A stretch of 64,000 bases of DNA from Bacteroidota bacterium (GCA_013390605.1 JACAUB010000001.1:3553361-3617360); one strand, 5' to 3'; shown: positions 27,888 to 37,201, counted from the first letter of the stretch. The notes: generated by a model not told the origin, from the sequence alone. A program made the numbers and translations.

Positions 27888-29441
27888 TTAAAGAAATACT
27901 TTTAACCCATCTGCTCCATGTCTGAATATACGATTATCATCATCGACATCAGTATAAACAAAACGGGGCCGTTTTTGAGTACATCCAGCAGGAAACATCG
28001 CTATTGATTCGAACATTGCTTCAATAGGACTCTTCATTTCAGAAAGACCTAATCGCTGAGCAATAGTGGACAGCTGGTCAAAACTGGTCTTTCCCATATT
28101 AGATGGAAGTTGCTGACTAACCTGTTGTATAATTTTCTGAGTATTAGTATAGGTACCGCCGGTTTCAAACAAGTAGGCAGAAGGCATGACCAGATCAGCC
28201 ATCTGCGCAGTAGACGTCATGTAAAAATCTTGTACCACCTTAAATTCAGTATTTGCAATATATTTATTAATCAACGCTTTATGAATAACTGCATCACCAA
28301 TGGGATCTTCACCAAAGATAAAAAGATTTTTAGGGACATTATTTAAAACTGCTTCAAAATCGGAACAACCCTTTTCTGGCAGCTTTTCTATTCCCCACGT
28401 CTCCTGAGCTTTAGTCAAAAAATCGTGATCTTCAACATCAACAGCACCTTGTCCATATTGAGGATGAATCCCCATGTCAATCAATCCCTGCGAATTAACA
28501 GCTTCTTTTATAGCAACAATACCATCGGCATACTTCCCCATCTTACCGGTTAACATTGCCAGATTATGGACTTCACGACAAGTATTTCCAGAAAGCTCTT
28601 CCTCTGTATATACAACTACCACTTTCCCTGCTGCTAAAAAGCTATCTAAAAATAGCTTAATATCCAAATTTAAAACATCAGCTTGCCTTAAATGCCCCCC
28701 CATGTCTTCAGACAAGAGTTTTATTTTATATGTCGAAAAGTCTAAACAGATTTCATCAGTAAAAAAGGAGTCAGCCTTCCCCCTCTCGATTAAATAATGA
28801 TTTACCAATTTCAGAAACGAATAAATCGAATGAACACTAACAATCTCATCGGCTATCTCAGAAATAGTACCAACTCCTGATGGTGAAACCCATACCACTT
28901 TTACTCCCGCTTCTCTTTTTGCCTTTTGTATAATATGCCATGCGTAAGGAGACGTAGTTGGCAGTGTATCACCAATCATATAGACTACACGGGTATCTAG
29001 AATTTCATTTATCGGGATGTTTGCTTTTGTGTTTTGAAGATAGCCCGTGCCCCTACCCAGATAATGGAAAGAGTTAAGGTTATTAGTAACAACACCTGCA
29101 CGAGCAATTTTCTGTATCAGATAAAGTTCTTCATTACTTAATCGGGCTCCGGCGAAAAAGGCATTCGCACAAGATTCTTCTTCTTGTAGATGCTCTTCAA
29201 TTAACAGAAAAGCTTCATCAAAAGATATAGACTTAAAACCCATTGATGTTTTCAACAATGGGTTAGTAATTCTCTCAGTGTTATATATATTTTGGTATCC
29301 TGTTATTGCACGATTACAAATAAAGCCATCAGGATTGATTACTCCCGATGCAGACAACGCAGAGCAACTAACATCTTCATTTACATTAAGCTCTATAGCA
29401 CAACCTGCTGAACAGAACTGACATATTGTATTGATTTTCAC
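27888..29441 (-). CDS. Molybdopterin-dependent oxidoreductase, formate dehydrogenase/NuoG-like
   Basis: About 517 aa. The N-terminus has a Mop 4Fe-4S site, CQFCSAGC followed by GFICNRAI, giving the four cysteines. Then come RITNPLLKT and the molybdopterin domain (ARLSNEELYLIQKI, LGRGTGYLQNT, NLFIFGEDPIGDA, VMPSAYLFETGGTYTN). This fits the catalytic-subunit fold of FdhF or NuoG. The segment holding the Sec/Cys ligand of FdhF is not obvious, and the usual C-terminal cofactor-binding domain appears shortened. There is no partner electron-transfer subunit nearby. The start is GTG at 29441, or GTG at 29465. I prefer the former because a -7 box overlaps the region just above 29465. Divergent from the transhydrogenase operon. 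Confidence 0.75.
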   Translation of the reverse strand: MKINTICQFCSAGCAIELNVNEDVSCSALSASGVINPDGFICNRAITGYQNIYNTERITNPLLKTSMGFKSISFDEAFLLIEEHLQEEESCANAFFAGARLSNEELYLIQKIARAGVVTNNLNSFHYLGRGTGYLQNTKANIPINEILDTRVVYMIGDTLPTTSPYAWHIIQKAKREAGVKVVWVSPSGVGTISEIADEIVSVHSIYSFLKLVNHYLIERGKADSFFTDEICLDFSTYKIKLLSEDMGGHLRQADVLNLDIKLFLDSFLAAGKVVVVYTEEELSGNTCREVHNLAMLTGKMGKYADGIVAIKEAVNSQGLIDMGIHPQYGQGAVDVEDHDFLTKAQETWGIEKLPEKGCSDFEAVLNNVPKNLFIFGEDPIGDAVIHKALINKYIANTEFKVVQDFYMTSTAQMADLVMPSAYLFETGGTYTNTQKIIQQVSQQLPSNMGKTSFDQLSTIAQRLGLSEMKSPIEAMFESIAMFPAGCTQKRPRFVYTDVDDDNRIFRHGADGLKVFL

Positions 29442-29467
29442 TCTCAGTCTAGCTTTTAAACCCACAG

Positions 29468-29475
29468 CAAAGTTA
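29468..29475 (-). promoter_or_regulatory. -7 box (TAACTTTG) for the molybdopterin oxidoreductase gene
   Basis: Matches TAnnTTTG on the minus strand. It would start RNA near 29461, which favours the GTG at 29441 as start codon. Confidence 0.45.
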
Positions 29476-29538
29476 TGAAAAGTTAGTTAAAAACCGAATC
29501 GATAAATATTTGAATACGCAACCTGTTAATGAAAACAA

Positions 29539-29546
29539 TATATTTG
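29539..29546 (+). promoter_or_regulatory. -7 box (TATATTTG) for the transhydrogenase operon
   Basis: Matches TAnnTTTG, 53 bp before the ATG at 29600. A TTTG at 29509-29512 is slightly too far for a canonical -33 box. Confidence 0.45.
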
Positions 29547-29599
29547 TATTTTCGTTTCCATTTAAGTTCTACTTTTTCAAACATAAACATAAAACACCT

Positions 29600-30721
29600 A
29601 TGATTTTAGGAATCCTCAAGGAGCCTGATTTTGAGAACCGTGTTGCTTTACTTCCCGAAGGGGTTGCAGAGTTAAGCAGGCTCAATGTGCAGTCACTGTT
29701 AGAGCAAGGAGCAGGCCAGCGTGCTTATGCTTCTGATGAAGAATACAAATCGGCTGGCGCTGAAGTTGTTTCGCGTTCTGAAATTTTCGAACGAGCAGAA
29801 GTAGTTCTCGTTATTCATGTTTCTCAACCTGATATAGAAAAGATCAAAACCCAACAGGTATTGATTTCTGTTATCAATCCACTTGCCGAATCTACACTGG
29901 TGAAACAACTCCAGGAAGAAAGGAAAACAGTATTTAGTCTTGACATTATTCCACGAACCACACGTGCCCAAGCGATGGATATCCTTTCGTCCATGGCAAC
30001 TGTTTCAGGATATAAGGCTGTACTGGATGCAGCAATGCAACTACCTCACTTCTTCCCCATGTTTATGAGTGCTGCTGGGACTATTAAACCAGCTAAAATC
30101 TTAATTCTGGGCGCAGGTGTTGCCGGATTACAAGCTATTGCTACTTCGCGTAAGCTTGGTGCAGTAGTCGAAGTGTTCGACGTTCGCTCTGCCGTTAGAG
30201 AAGAGGTTAAGAGCTTGGGGGGGAAATTTATTGAGGTAGAGGGTGCACGCGAAGATGCTGCTGCTGGCGGTTATGCTGTTGAACAAACCGAAGAATTCAA
30301 ACAAAAACAACGGCAATTAATTCACGACCATGCAATCAAATCTGATGTTGTAATCTGTACCGCTCAGATCCCGGGAAGGAAAGCACCGTTACTTTTACTA
30401 AAAGACACAGTAGAAAATATGCGGTTAGGGTCGATAGTGATCGACCTTGCTGCTTCTACCGGAGGCAACTGCGAAGTAACCAAAAACGCTCAAACTATTA
30501 TTCACCATGGCGTTAAGGTGATTGGAAAATCTGATTATCCATCTGATCTACCTTCCGATTCCAGCAAGATGTTTGGCAAAAATGCCATCAATTTTATGAA
30601 GCTTCTGATTGAAAAAGATGGAACATTAAAACTCGACTTCAACGATGATATCGTAAAAGGAACCTGTGTTTGTCATTCAGGAGAAATTATGAGCGACCGT
30701 GTTAAATCTATCATTCAATAA
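29600..30721 (+). CDS. pntAA: NAD(P) transhydrogenase subunit alpha, part 1 (NAD-binding)
   Basis: 373 aa from the ATG at 29600 (MILGILKEPDFENRVALLPE). A longer in-frame TTG start at 29510 has no family-like residues. It is the soluble dI domain of proton-translocating transhydrogenase, related to alanine dehydrogenase. Signatures are TVSGYKAVLDAA, ILGAGVAGLQAIATSRKLGA (Rossmann), the VEVFDVRSAVREEV block, and VIDLAASTGGNCEV. It binds NAD(H). The operon continues pntAB (8-bp gap) and pntB (6-bp gap), the split three-gene form seen in many bacteria. Confidence 0.95.
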   Translation: MILGILKEPDFENRVALLPEGVAELSRLNVQSLLEQGAGQRAYASDEEYKSAGAEVVSRSEIFERAEVVLVIHVSQPDIEKIKTQQVLISVINPLAESTLVKQLQEERKTVFSLDIIPRTTRAQAMDILSSMATVSGYKAVLDAAMQLPHFFPMFMSAAGTIKPAKILILGAGVAGLQAIATSRKLGAVVEVFDVRSAVREEVKSLGGKFIEVEGAREDAAAGGYAVEQTEEFKQKQRQLIHDHAIKSDVVICTAQIPGRKAPLLLLKDTVENMRLGSIVIDLAASTGGNCEVTKNAQTIIHHGVKVIGKSDYPSDLPSDSSKMFGKNAINFMKLLIEKDGTLKLDFNDDIVKGTCVCHSGEIMSDRVKSIIQ

Positions 30722-30729
30722 ATAAAATT

Positions 30730-31038
30730 ATGGAAGAACTTTTGCAATTTATATATCTGCATCGCGAAGCAATCTTTATTGTTGCGCTATCCATCTTGCT
30801 TGGAATAGAGGTTATCTCTAATGTGCCGGCGATTTTGCACACCCCACTAATGTCGGGTGCAAATGCTATTCATGGAGTAGTGATTATTGGTGCAATCATT
30901 GTTATGGGCCATGCCGAAACAGCAGGGGCCATGATTCTTGGCTTTCTCGCGGTATTGTTGGGAACCCTTAATGTTGTCGGAGGTTTTGTTGTTACCGACC
31001 GAATGTTACACATGTTTAAAAAGAAACCGAAAAAGTAA
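30730..31038 (+). CDS. pntAB: NAD(P) transhydrogenase subunit alpha, part 2 (membrane)
   Basis: 102 aa. Three to four hydrophobic helices (IFIVALSILLGIEVISNVP, ANAIHGVVIIGAIIVMG, MILGFLAVLLGTLNVVGGF) followed by a basic tail. This is the small membrane segment that combines with PntB to form the proton channel of the dII domain. The conserved HTPLMSGANAIHG motif is diagnostic. It is tightly coupled to its neighbours, with 8 and 6 bp gaps. Confidence 0.95.
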   Translation: MEELLQFIYLHREAIFIVALSILLGIEVISNVPAILHTPLMSGANAIHGVVIIGAIIVMGHAETAGAMILGFLAVLLGTLNVVGGFVVTDRMLHMFKKKPKK

Positions 31039-31044
31039 ACAACG

Positions 31045-32496
31045 ATGAACGAAGTAATTCATACAACACAAGATATTTTCTTTAGTCTAGGCGATTCCAT
31101 TTTGGAAATATGCTACCTCATAGCTTCGCTCTGTTTCATTTTTGGTCTAAAGATGTTAAGTCATCCTGATAAAGCTCGTCGTGGTAATATCATTGCTGCC
31201 ATAGGTATGGGATTGGCTATAATAGCAACCATTCTATTCCATCACAAAGATGGGCAACCTATTGGTAATATTCCACTTATCTTATTGGCAATTGTTATTG
31301 GTTCTATTATTGGCTGGATGGTTGCCATTAAGGTTAAGATGACAGCTATGCCCCAATTGGTATCACTATTTAATGGAATGGGGGGAGCTGCTGCTGCACT
31401 GATCTCATTGATGGAGTTTCCACACATAAAACCTGAATTAATAGATGCTTATGGAATGGCCAACGGTCATGTGTTAGCCATTTTACTTGGGCTTTTTATT
31501 GGTAGTGTTTCTTTTGCCGGAAGTATGGTCGCCTTTGGCAAACTCGATGGTAGAATTGGAGACATCCGAGCATCATGGATTCGCTATGTTAATATGGGGC
31601 TATTGGTTATTCTGCTTGGGCTCATTGCATTTATAATGGCGACAGGCACATCAACTGAGTCGACTCAACCATTGGTCTATCTGATTTTGGCTATAGCATT
31701 GGTATATGGTGTATTCTTTGTAATGCCAATCGGAGGAGCAGATATGCCAGTTGTAATATCTCTACTCAACTCATTTACCGGTGTTGCTGCAGCTATGGGA
31801 GGTTTCCTTTATGGCAATCAGGCTATGCTGACTGGAGGTATTTTGGTTGGCTCTGCCGGAACTATACTCACCGTTTTAATGTGTAAAGCGATGAACCGAT
31901 CTTTGATGAATGTGATTATCGGAGCCTTTGGAGGCTCCAGTGCATCAAGTCAAAAAGAGGGTGGAGATATTAAAGAAATCTCGCTAACCGATGCAGCTGT
32001 TTTATTAAGCTATTCTCATAAAGTTGTAATTGTTCCGGGATATGGTCTAGCCGTAGCTCAAGCTCAGCATCTATGTCACGACTTAGATAAACTACTCGAA
32101 GATAAAGGTGTTGAAGTAAAATATGCGATACATCCTGTTGCTGGTCGTATGCCAGGTCACATGAACGTATTATTAGCAGAAGCTGATGTGCCTTATGAAA
32201 AACTGATTGAGATGGATGAAATCAATCCCGATATGCAAAATACGGATGTTGTGATCATCATTGGAGCTAACGACGTTGTAAACCCAGCCGCTGAAGATGA
32301 TCCAGGTAGTCCGATTTATGGTATGCCTATCATTAAAGCTCACGAATCAAAGAATATTATTGTTATGAAACGAGGTATGGGCAAAGGTTATGCGGCTATT
32401 GAAAATCATCTTTTCTATAATCCAAAAACCCGTATGCTCTTTGGTGATGCCAAAGCAACATTACAGAAGTTGGTTGCAGAAGTAAAAAGTTTATAA
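31045..32496 (+). CDS. pntB: NAD(P) transhydrogenase subunit beta
   Basis: 483 aa. The N-terminal about 270 residues are membrane helices with MPQLVSLFNGMGGAAAALIS and a long channel region. The C-terminal dIII domain (from about residue 320) binds NADP(H): VIVPGYGLAVAQAQH, HPVAGRMPGHMNVLLAEADVP, DVVIIIGANDVVNPAAEDDP and MKRGMGKGYA. With PntAA and PntAB it uses the proton gradient to reduce NADP+ with NADH, feeding NADPH to biosynthesis. Terminator at 32540-32579. Confidence 0.97.
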   Translation: MNEVIHTTQDIFFSLGDSILEICYLIASLCFIFGLKMLSHPDKARRGNIIAAIGMGLAIIATILFHHKDGQPIGNIPLILLAIVIGSIIGWMVAIKVKMTAMPQLVSLFNGMGGAAAALISLMEFPHIKPELIDAYGMANGHVLAILLGLFIGSVSFAGSMVAFGKLDGRIGDIRASWIRYVNMGLLVILLGLIAFIMATGTSTESTQPLVYLILAIALVYGVFFVMPIGGADMPVVISLLNSFTGVAAAMGGFLYGNQAMLTGGILVGSAGTILTVLMCKAMNRSLMNVIIGAFGGSSASSQKEGGDIKEISLTDAAVLLSYSHKVVIVPGYGLAVAQAQHLCHDLDKLLEDKGVEVKYAIHPVAGRMPGHMNVLLAEADVPYEKLIEMDEINPDMQNTDVVIIIGANDVVNPAAEDDPGSPIYGMPIIKAHESKNIIVMKRGMGKGYAAIENHLFYNPKTRMLFGDAKATLQKLVAEVKSL

Positions 32497-32539
32497 TAGA
32501 TCTTTATGCTCTAAAAAGCATCTAATTATCAAGTTTCAA

Positions 32540-32579
32540 AAACAACGCCACATATCCAATGTGAGGCGTTGTTTTTTTA
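32540..32579 (+). terminator. Terminator of the pnt operon
   Basis: AACAACGCC (32541-32549) pairs with GGCGTTGTT (about 32565-32573), with an inner ACAT/ATGT pair, followed by T7. It stops just short of the SGNH hydrolase gene. Confidence 0.75.
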
Positions 32580-32608
32580 TATATTTATGCTCCTCAAAAC
32601 AAAGAAGA

Positions 32609-33268
32609 ATGAAAAAAATTATTTTACCTGTTCTACTGTTTCTTACCTGTTTCTCTTTTGCTCAAAACAGCAAATTCGGAACCTTTTATGATCAACGTAA
32701 GTCGTTGTTCGAAATTCTTCCTGATACAAAAAACGAGATCATCTTTCTTGGAAACAGTATTACTAATTTTGCCGAATGGTCAGAGTTATTTAGTAATCCA
32801 AATGTAAAGAACCGTGGTATTAGTGGAGATGTTACCGCGGGAGTCCTCAACAGACTTGATCAGATTACCCGTTCAAAGCCTGCTAAAGTTTTCCTTTTAA
32901 TTGGCATTAACGATCTTTCTCGCAATGTTTCTAAAGACTCGGTTTATAGAAACATCTGCCAGATTGCCACAACTATTCGCACAGCGTCTCCAAAGACACA
33001 TGTTTACATTCAGAGTATTTTACCGGTTAACGACTGTTATAAGATGTTTGTAAACCACACCAATAAAACGGAAGAGATTAAATGGGTAAATATGAAATTA
33101 GCAGCATTTTGTAAGGATCAAAACTTTACCTATGTTGACCTTTTTTCTCATTTTAAAAGTCCAGATAATGACAAAATGAATCCCATCTACTCAAATGATG
33201 GACTTCACTTGTTAGGAAATGGCTACTTATTATGGGTTGATATCATTAAACCACTATTAAATAAATAG
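32609..33268 (+). CDS. Secreted SGNH/GDSL-type esterase
   Basis: 219 aa from the ATG at 32609, which starts a signal peptide (MKKIILPVLLFLTCFSFAQ) and has a purine-rich stretch before it. A start at 32561 would overlap the pnt terminator. The four SGNH blocks are present: FLGNSITNF (Ser), NRGISGD (Gly), IGINDLS (Asn) and SNDGLHLLGNGY (Asp and His). The family deacetylates or hydrolyses esters, often of carbohydrates. Periplasmic or outer-membrane action is expected. The substrate is unknown. It is followed by a hairpin at 33306-33351. Confidence 0.88.
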   Translation: MKKIILPVLLFLTCFSFAQNSKFGTFYDQRKSLFEILPDTKNEIIFLGNSITNFAEWSELFSNPNVKNRGISGDVTAGVLNRLDQITRSKPAKVFLLIGINDLSRNVSKDSVYRNICQIATTIRTASPKTHVYIQSILPVNDCYKMFVNHTNKTEEIKWVNMKLAAFCKDQNFTYVDLFSHFKSPDNDKMNPIYSNDGLHLLGNGYLLWVDIIKPLLNK

Positions 33269-33301
33269 TTAAATCCATTTCTTTCATTCATTAATATTTA
33301 T

Positions 33302-33351
33302 AAAAAAATCTATTGCTTTTTCTCTAAGTAATGACAAAAAGCAATAGATTT
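33302..33351. terminator. Hairpin after the SGNH esterase gene
   Basis: 16-bp arms AAATCTATTGCTTTTT (33306-33321) and AAAAAGCAATAGATTT (33336-33351). The A7 before it gives a U-run on the minus strand. On the + strand only the stem ends in T3. Possibly bidirectional. Confidence 0.5.
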
Positions 33352-33554
33352 GCGACAGATTACAATCGGTTGCACCATAAAATAATACACTAAAATATTA
33401 ATCTTCTGCTTTCAGCAAAAACACATAATATGCAGTACCAATATCCACTACCAATGATAAAATCATGCCTTTGTATTGCTGAGTGTCTATATATAGCAAT
33501 ACACTTGAGAATAACTCATATTTCATACATTAATAAATAATTTCAGTAAATCCC

Positions 33555-34313
33555 ATGAAAACAATTCTACTCAGTATTATTTTTCTAGCAACAACACTCG
33601 TTGCCGGAGCACAGAACAAAACAGCAACTTCAGAATCCAATGCTGTTCCGAATACACTAACAAAAAGTGAGATAGCCAAAGGATGGAAACTACTTTGGGA
33701 TGGAAAAACAACAAACGGATGGAGAGGTGCAGGCAAGACAGTTTTTCCGGCTAAAGGATGGAAAATAGAAAATGGAGTATTAACGGTTGAAGCTGCAAGT
33801 GGTACCGAAGCAGGAAATGGTGGTGATATTGTTACAATGGACGAGTATAGCAACTTTGAATTAGTCGCTGATTTCAAAATCACAAAAGGTGCAAACAGTG
33901 GTATTAAATATTTTGTTACCGAAGCATACAAAACAGGTGGTTCAGCAATAGGTCCTGAATTCCAGGTTCTTGATGACGCAAATCATCCTGATGCTAAACT
34001 AGGTGTTAAGGGAAATAGAACAATTGGTTCATTATACGATTTAATTCCTGCAATATCAACTAAGAAGGTTAATCCAATTGGAGAATGGAATCAGGCACGT
34101 ATTATTGTAAAAGGAAATCATGTTGAACATTGGTTAAATGGCATTAAGGTTGTTGAATACGAACGAAAGGGACAGATGTTTGAAGCTTTAGTTGCATATA
34201 GCAAATTCAAAACCTTTGAAGGTTTTGGTGAGGCGGCAAAAGGACATATTCTTCTTCAGGATCACGGCAATGAAGTTTCATACAAAAATATAAAGATCAG
34301 AGTGATTAAATAA
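33555..34313 (+). CDS. Secreted DUF1080 protein (3-keto-disaccharide hydrolase family)
   Basis: 252 aa with signal peptide [20 protein letters not shown]. The concanavalin-like DUF1080 fold shows as [62 protein letters not shown] and [17 protein letters not shown]. Pfam calls this the 3-keto-disaccharide hydrolase family. It heads a + strand group with an ApbE flavin transferase (53 bp gap) and a Tat-exported Gfo/Idh/MocA oxidoreductase. That combination fits oxidation of a glycoside at C3 followed by hydrolysis of the 3-keto product, but the substrate is unknown. Confidence 0.88.
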   Translation: MKTILLSIIFLATTLVAGAQNKTATSESNAVPNTLTKSEIAKGWKLLWDGKTTNGWRGAGKTVFPAKGWKIENGVLTVEAASGTEAGNGGDIVTMDEYSNFELVADFKITKGANSGIKYFVTEAYKTGGSAIGPEFQVLDDANHPDAKLGVKGNRTIGSLYDLIPAISTKKVNPIGEWNQARIIVKGNHVEHWLNGIKVVEYERKGQMFEALVAYSKFKTFEGFGEAAKGHILLQDHGNEVSYKNIKIRVIK

Positions 34314-34365
34314 ACCCTCTATTCTATTCAATCCCGTATGAAAAGATAAAATAAAGCCTCTGTGA

Positions 34366-35319
34366 ATGAAAGCACAATCTATGATTGCTATTCAATACTT
34401 TCACTATAGTTCCATGGGAACTCGCTTTGACTTTCTTACATACGGGATTGATGAAGAACTCTTCAATACACTCCAGCAACAAATTAAACAAGAACTGGAA
34501 AGAATAGAATTAAAATTCAGTAGGTTTTCACCTTATAGTGAAATATCCCGAATAAACTATCTTGCTTTCAACGAAGAAGTGATAACAGACGAAGAAACTT
34601 TTGCATTAATCAACCTCTGTAAAACATATTATCGAAAAACAAGTTCCCTTTTTGATATTACAGTAGGTAAAAAAACTGAGATTGTCTTTCCACTTCTACC
34701 AATCAATAGTTCAACACATTTAAATACTACATCTTATTTTGATAGTTCACTATTAGGGACAGATAAAATTATTACCAATGCATCCTTAGCGTCCATTCGA
34801 TTCTCGAATCCTTTTCTATCCATTGATTTGGGCGGAATTGGGAAAGGATATGCTCTTGAAAAGATAAAAAATATTTGTCAACAATTTCAAATTACCAATG
34901 CTTTGATTAGTTTTGGAGAGAGTTCAATAACAACCTTTGGGAATCACCCCCATGGAAATTATTGGCCAATTGGAATCCAACATGCTTTTACTCCCAGCCC
35001 TGCAATTTATACCTGCAAACTGAATGATAACAGCATGTCAACATCAGGAAACAGTTCAAATAACAAAGTTAAGTTTGGAGAAAATGGACACATTTTCAAT
35101 TCAAAAACCGGAGAGTTTGAAAATGCTGCGAAATCTATTTCCATTGTATGTCAATCTGCTATTGAAGCTGAGGTATTATCAACAGCTTTATTTATTGCTA
35201 ACGAAGACGAACGAAACAAAATATTTGACCAATTTTCTTTTGATGAAGTTATTCAAGTTAATTACGACCCATGTAACAATCACACCATCATAAAATACAA
35301 CACAAAAGTCAACCCATAA
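34366..35319 (+). CDS. apbE: FAD:protein FMN transferase (ApbE family)
   Basis: 317 aa. YSSMGTRFDFLTYG near the N-terminus, FSPYSEISRIN, SLFDITVGK and FLSIDLGGIGKGYALEKI are ApbE motifs. NDNSMSTSGNSSN followed by HIFNSKTG contains the metal-binding and substrate region. The enzyme attaches FMN covalently to Thr or Ser of exported flavoproteins. No lipobox or clear signal is seen at the N-terminus, unlike many ApbE proteins, so its location is uncertain. An ATG at 34378 is an alternative start. The stop is 2 bp before the start of the Gfo/Idh gene, showing tight coupling. Confidence 0.9.
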   Translation: MKAQSMIAIQYFHYSSMGTRFDFLTYGIDEELFNTLQQQIKQELERIELKFSRFSPYSEISRINYLAFNEEVITDEETFALINLCKTYYRKTSSLFDITVGKKTEIVFPLLPINSSTHLNTTSYFDSSLLGTDKIITNASLASIRFSNPFLSIDLGGIGKGYALEKIKNICQQFQITNALISFGESSITTFGNHPHGNYWPIGIQHAFTPSPAIYTCKLNDNSMSTSGNSSNNKVKFGENGHIFNSKTGEFENAAKSISIVCQSAIEAEVLSTALFIANEDERNKIFDQFSFDEVIQVNYDPCNNHTIIKYNTKVNP

Positions 35320-35321
35320 AA

Positions 35322-36587
35322 ATGCAAGATCAAGACAATTCAAGAAGAGATTTTATTAAGGCGGCAGGAGTTGGTGGATTGGGGCTAGTTGCCCTTTCAT
35401 CACCTTGGATGAAAGCCCTTGGCGATAATAACTCAAAAGCAGCATCCGACAAAGTACGAATCGCTATTATCGGAGTAGGTTCACGAGGAAGCTATCACCT
35501 GAACTATTTAAAAGAGATGGAGCAAACCGATAATATTGAAGTTATTGGCGTTTGTGACAATTATCAACCGCATCTGGATGATGCTATCAAAATCACCAAG
35601 GGTACGGCAAAAGGATATCTGGATTACCGCAAATTACTCGAGGTAAAAGATCTCGATGGAGTAGTAATTGCAACGCCCTTACACATGCATGCCCAGATTA
35701 CTATTGATGCGTTAAAAGCAGGTAAGCATGTTTTCTGCGAAAAAGCAATGGCTAAAACCATAGAAGAATGCAAACAGATGGTTGACACAGCAAAGGAGAA
35801 AGGAAAAATTCTTCAGATTGGACATCAACGATTATTTAAGCCTACTTACATTAAAGCCATAGAATATATCCGATCAGGAAAATTAGGTAAGGTTACACAG
35901 ATCCGAGCTTATTGGCATCGTAATAATGACTGGCGCCGCCCACTCCCCTCTCCTGAACTGGAACGGCAAATTAATTGGCGACTCTATCGCGAATATTCAT
36001 GTGGATTGATGACTGAATTGGCATCACATCATATACAAGTTGCAAATTGGGTTCTTGGAAAGACCCCGGTCTCTGTAATGGGAACCGGTAGCATTAACTA
36101 CTGGAAAGATGGTCGCGAAGTTGAAGATAATGTTGCAGTGATTTACACGTATGCTGATGGCACTCAGTTCGTATACGATTCTATGACCAGTAATAAATTC
36201 TATGGATTAGAGCAACAAATCATGGGAGATAAAGGGACAATGGAACTAGAGACCAATAAGATGTACAGCGAAACGCCTCCTCAACCTGCGGGGATACTAC
36301 AATTGGTCAATGATATTGAACATGGCATTTTTGATTCGATTACTGTGGCCGGAGCTTCATGGGTCCCCGAAACCGCTTCAAAATATAAAGGCGAAATGAT
36401 TTGTTTAGATGATAAAATCGATGAAGGGAAGCTTCAACTAATAGGATTGGTAAATGCAATTCGCCAAAATAAACCCGTTCCTCAATTAATGGAACAAGGA
36501 TACTACTCTGGTCTCTGGACACTATTAGGACAACAGGCTATTGATGAGAAACGAGTTGTAACATTACCCGCATCTTACATTATTTAG
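35322..36587 (+). CDS. Tat-exported Gfo/Idh/MocA-family oxidoreductase
   Basis: 421 aa. A twin-arginine signal (SRRDFIKAAGVGGLGLVALSSP) lies in the first 30 residues. The NAD(P)-binding site IAIIGVGSRGSYH is at about residues 48-60. The dehydrogenase motif GKHVFCEKAMAKTIEECK contains the usual catalytic-region Lys. The body (IRAYWHRNNDWRRPLPSP, ASHHIQVANWVLG) matches exported sugar dehydrogenases of Bacteroidota, often annotated as glucose-fructose oxidoreductase relatives. Its start is 2 bp after apbE. With DUF1080 it probably oxidises a glycoside to a 3-keto form in the periplasm. The sugar specificity is unknown. Confidence 0.88.
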   Translation: MQDQDNSRRDFIKAAGVGGLGLVALSSPWMKALGDNNSKAASDKVRIAIIGVGSRGSYHLNYLKEMEQTDNIEVIGVCDNYQPHLDDAIKITKGTAKGYLDYRKLLEVKDLDGVVIATPLHMHAQITIDALKAGKHVFCEKAMAKTIEECKQMVDTAKEKGKILQIGHQRLFKPTYIKAIEYIRSGKLGKVTQIRAYWHRNNDWRRPLPSPELERQINWRLYREYSCGLMTELASHHIQVANWVLGKTPVSVMGTGSINYWKDGREVEDNVAVIYTYADGTQFVYDSMTSNKFYGLEQQIMGDKGTMELETNKMYSETPPQPAGILQLVNDIEHGIFDSITVAGASWVPETASKYKGEMICLDDKIDEGKLQLIGLVNAIRQNKPVPQLMEQGYYSGLWTLLGQQAIDEKRVVTLPASYII

Positions 36588-36663
36588 TTATCAATAGCTC
36601 TATTCATCAGTAACTTAATCAGAAGAACGAGTTTTATCAACCCATCAAAAAACAAATAATCCA

Positions 36664-36906
36664 ATGATAAAAGATATTATCATCAAAGCAAAAACCATAA
36701 AGCAAGAGTTGTGGGTATTTTTTGGTGTATTTATTTTTGCTTTTTGCTTAAATATCTATGCTATTTTACACTACAAAACACAATGGAAAGAATTATACAC
36801 GCATATCCATATAGTTGTACTTTTAGCTGTAGGTCTTTATGTTATTCTACTTCTGCTTCGATCAATTTTCTGTATTATTAAAAGAGGAATTAAAAAGAAA
36901 GTCTAA
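36664..36906 (+). CDS. Small membrane protein of unknown function
   Basis: 80 aa with two membrane helices (WVFFGVFIFAFCLNIYAIL, then IHIVVLLAVGLYVILLLL) and a basic C-terminus (CIIKRGIKKKV). It starts 77 bp after the Gfo/Idh gene on the same strand, so it may be the last gene of that operon. No family recognised. Confidence 0.6.
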   Translation: MIKDIIIKAKTIKQELWVFFGVFIFAFCLNIYAILHYKTQWKELYTHIHIVVLLAVGLYVILLLLRSIFCIIKRGIKKKV

Positions 36907-37081
36907 ATTGTAGATCAGGCTGATAAATTGGAACCAATATCTTAGCTCCGTGTCACTTCGACCTGAAGAAGAAATCTGATTATAGATATTCTTTATTAGC
37001 GTTTTTTTTCTCTGCCTCAAATAATGAATACAGTTGGAATAACAAAACAGGTACTCTTCTCAACAAATTTTTATTATTTAA
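36907..37081. other. Intergenic region before a convergent terminator
   Basis: AT-rich. No gene seen between the small membrane protein and the hairpin at 37086-37135. Confidence 0.4.
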
Positions 37082-37135
37082 AAAAATTTCCCCTTAAGTT
37101 TTCACATAATATTTTGTGAAATCATAAGGGGAAAT
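37081..37135 (-). terminator. Terminator between convergent genes
   Basis: Arms ATTTCCCCTTA (37086-37096) and TAAGGGGAAAT (37125-37135), with an inner TTTCACA/TGTGAAA pair. The A6 at 37081-37086 gives a U-run on the minus strand, so it ends the NimA-like gene. It may also stop the + strand operon. Confidence 0.7.
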
Positions 37136-37201
37136 CATAGATAAGTGTAAAAACAGTCTCATTAACTAAGACATACGGTTTTACCAAACGGTAATATCAT
37201 T

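Noticed and set aside
29510-29599. Longer N-terminus for the transhydrogenase subunit
   Set aside because: The added residues come from a TTG start, are Phe-rich and unlike the family. The ATG at 29600 gives the family N-terminus.
33345-33352. TAGATTTG, matching the -7 consensus, as a promoter for the DUF1080 gene
   Set aside because: It lies within one arm of the hairpin at 33302-33351 and about 200 bp from the start. A match of this length occurs by chance in AT-rich sequence.
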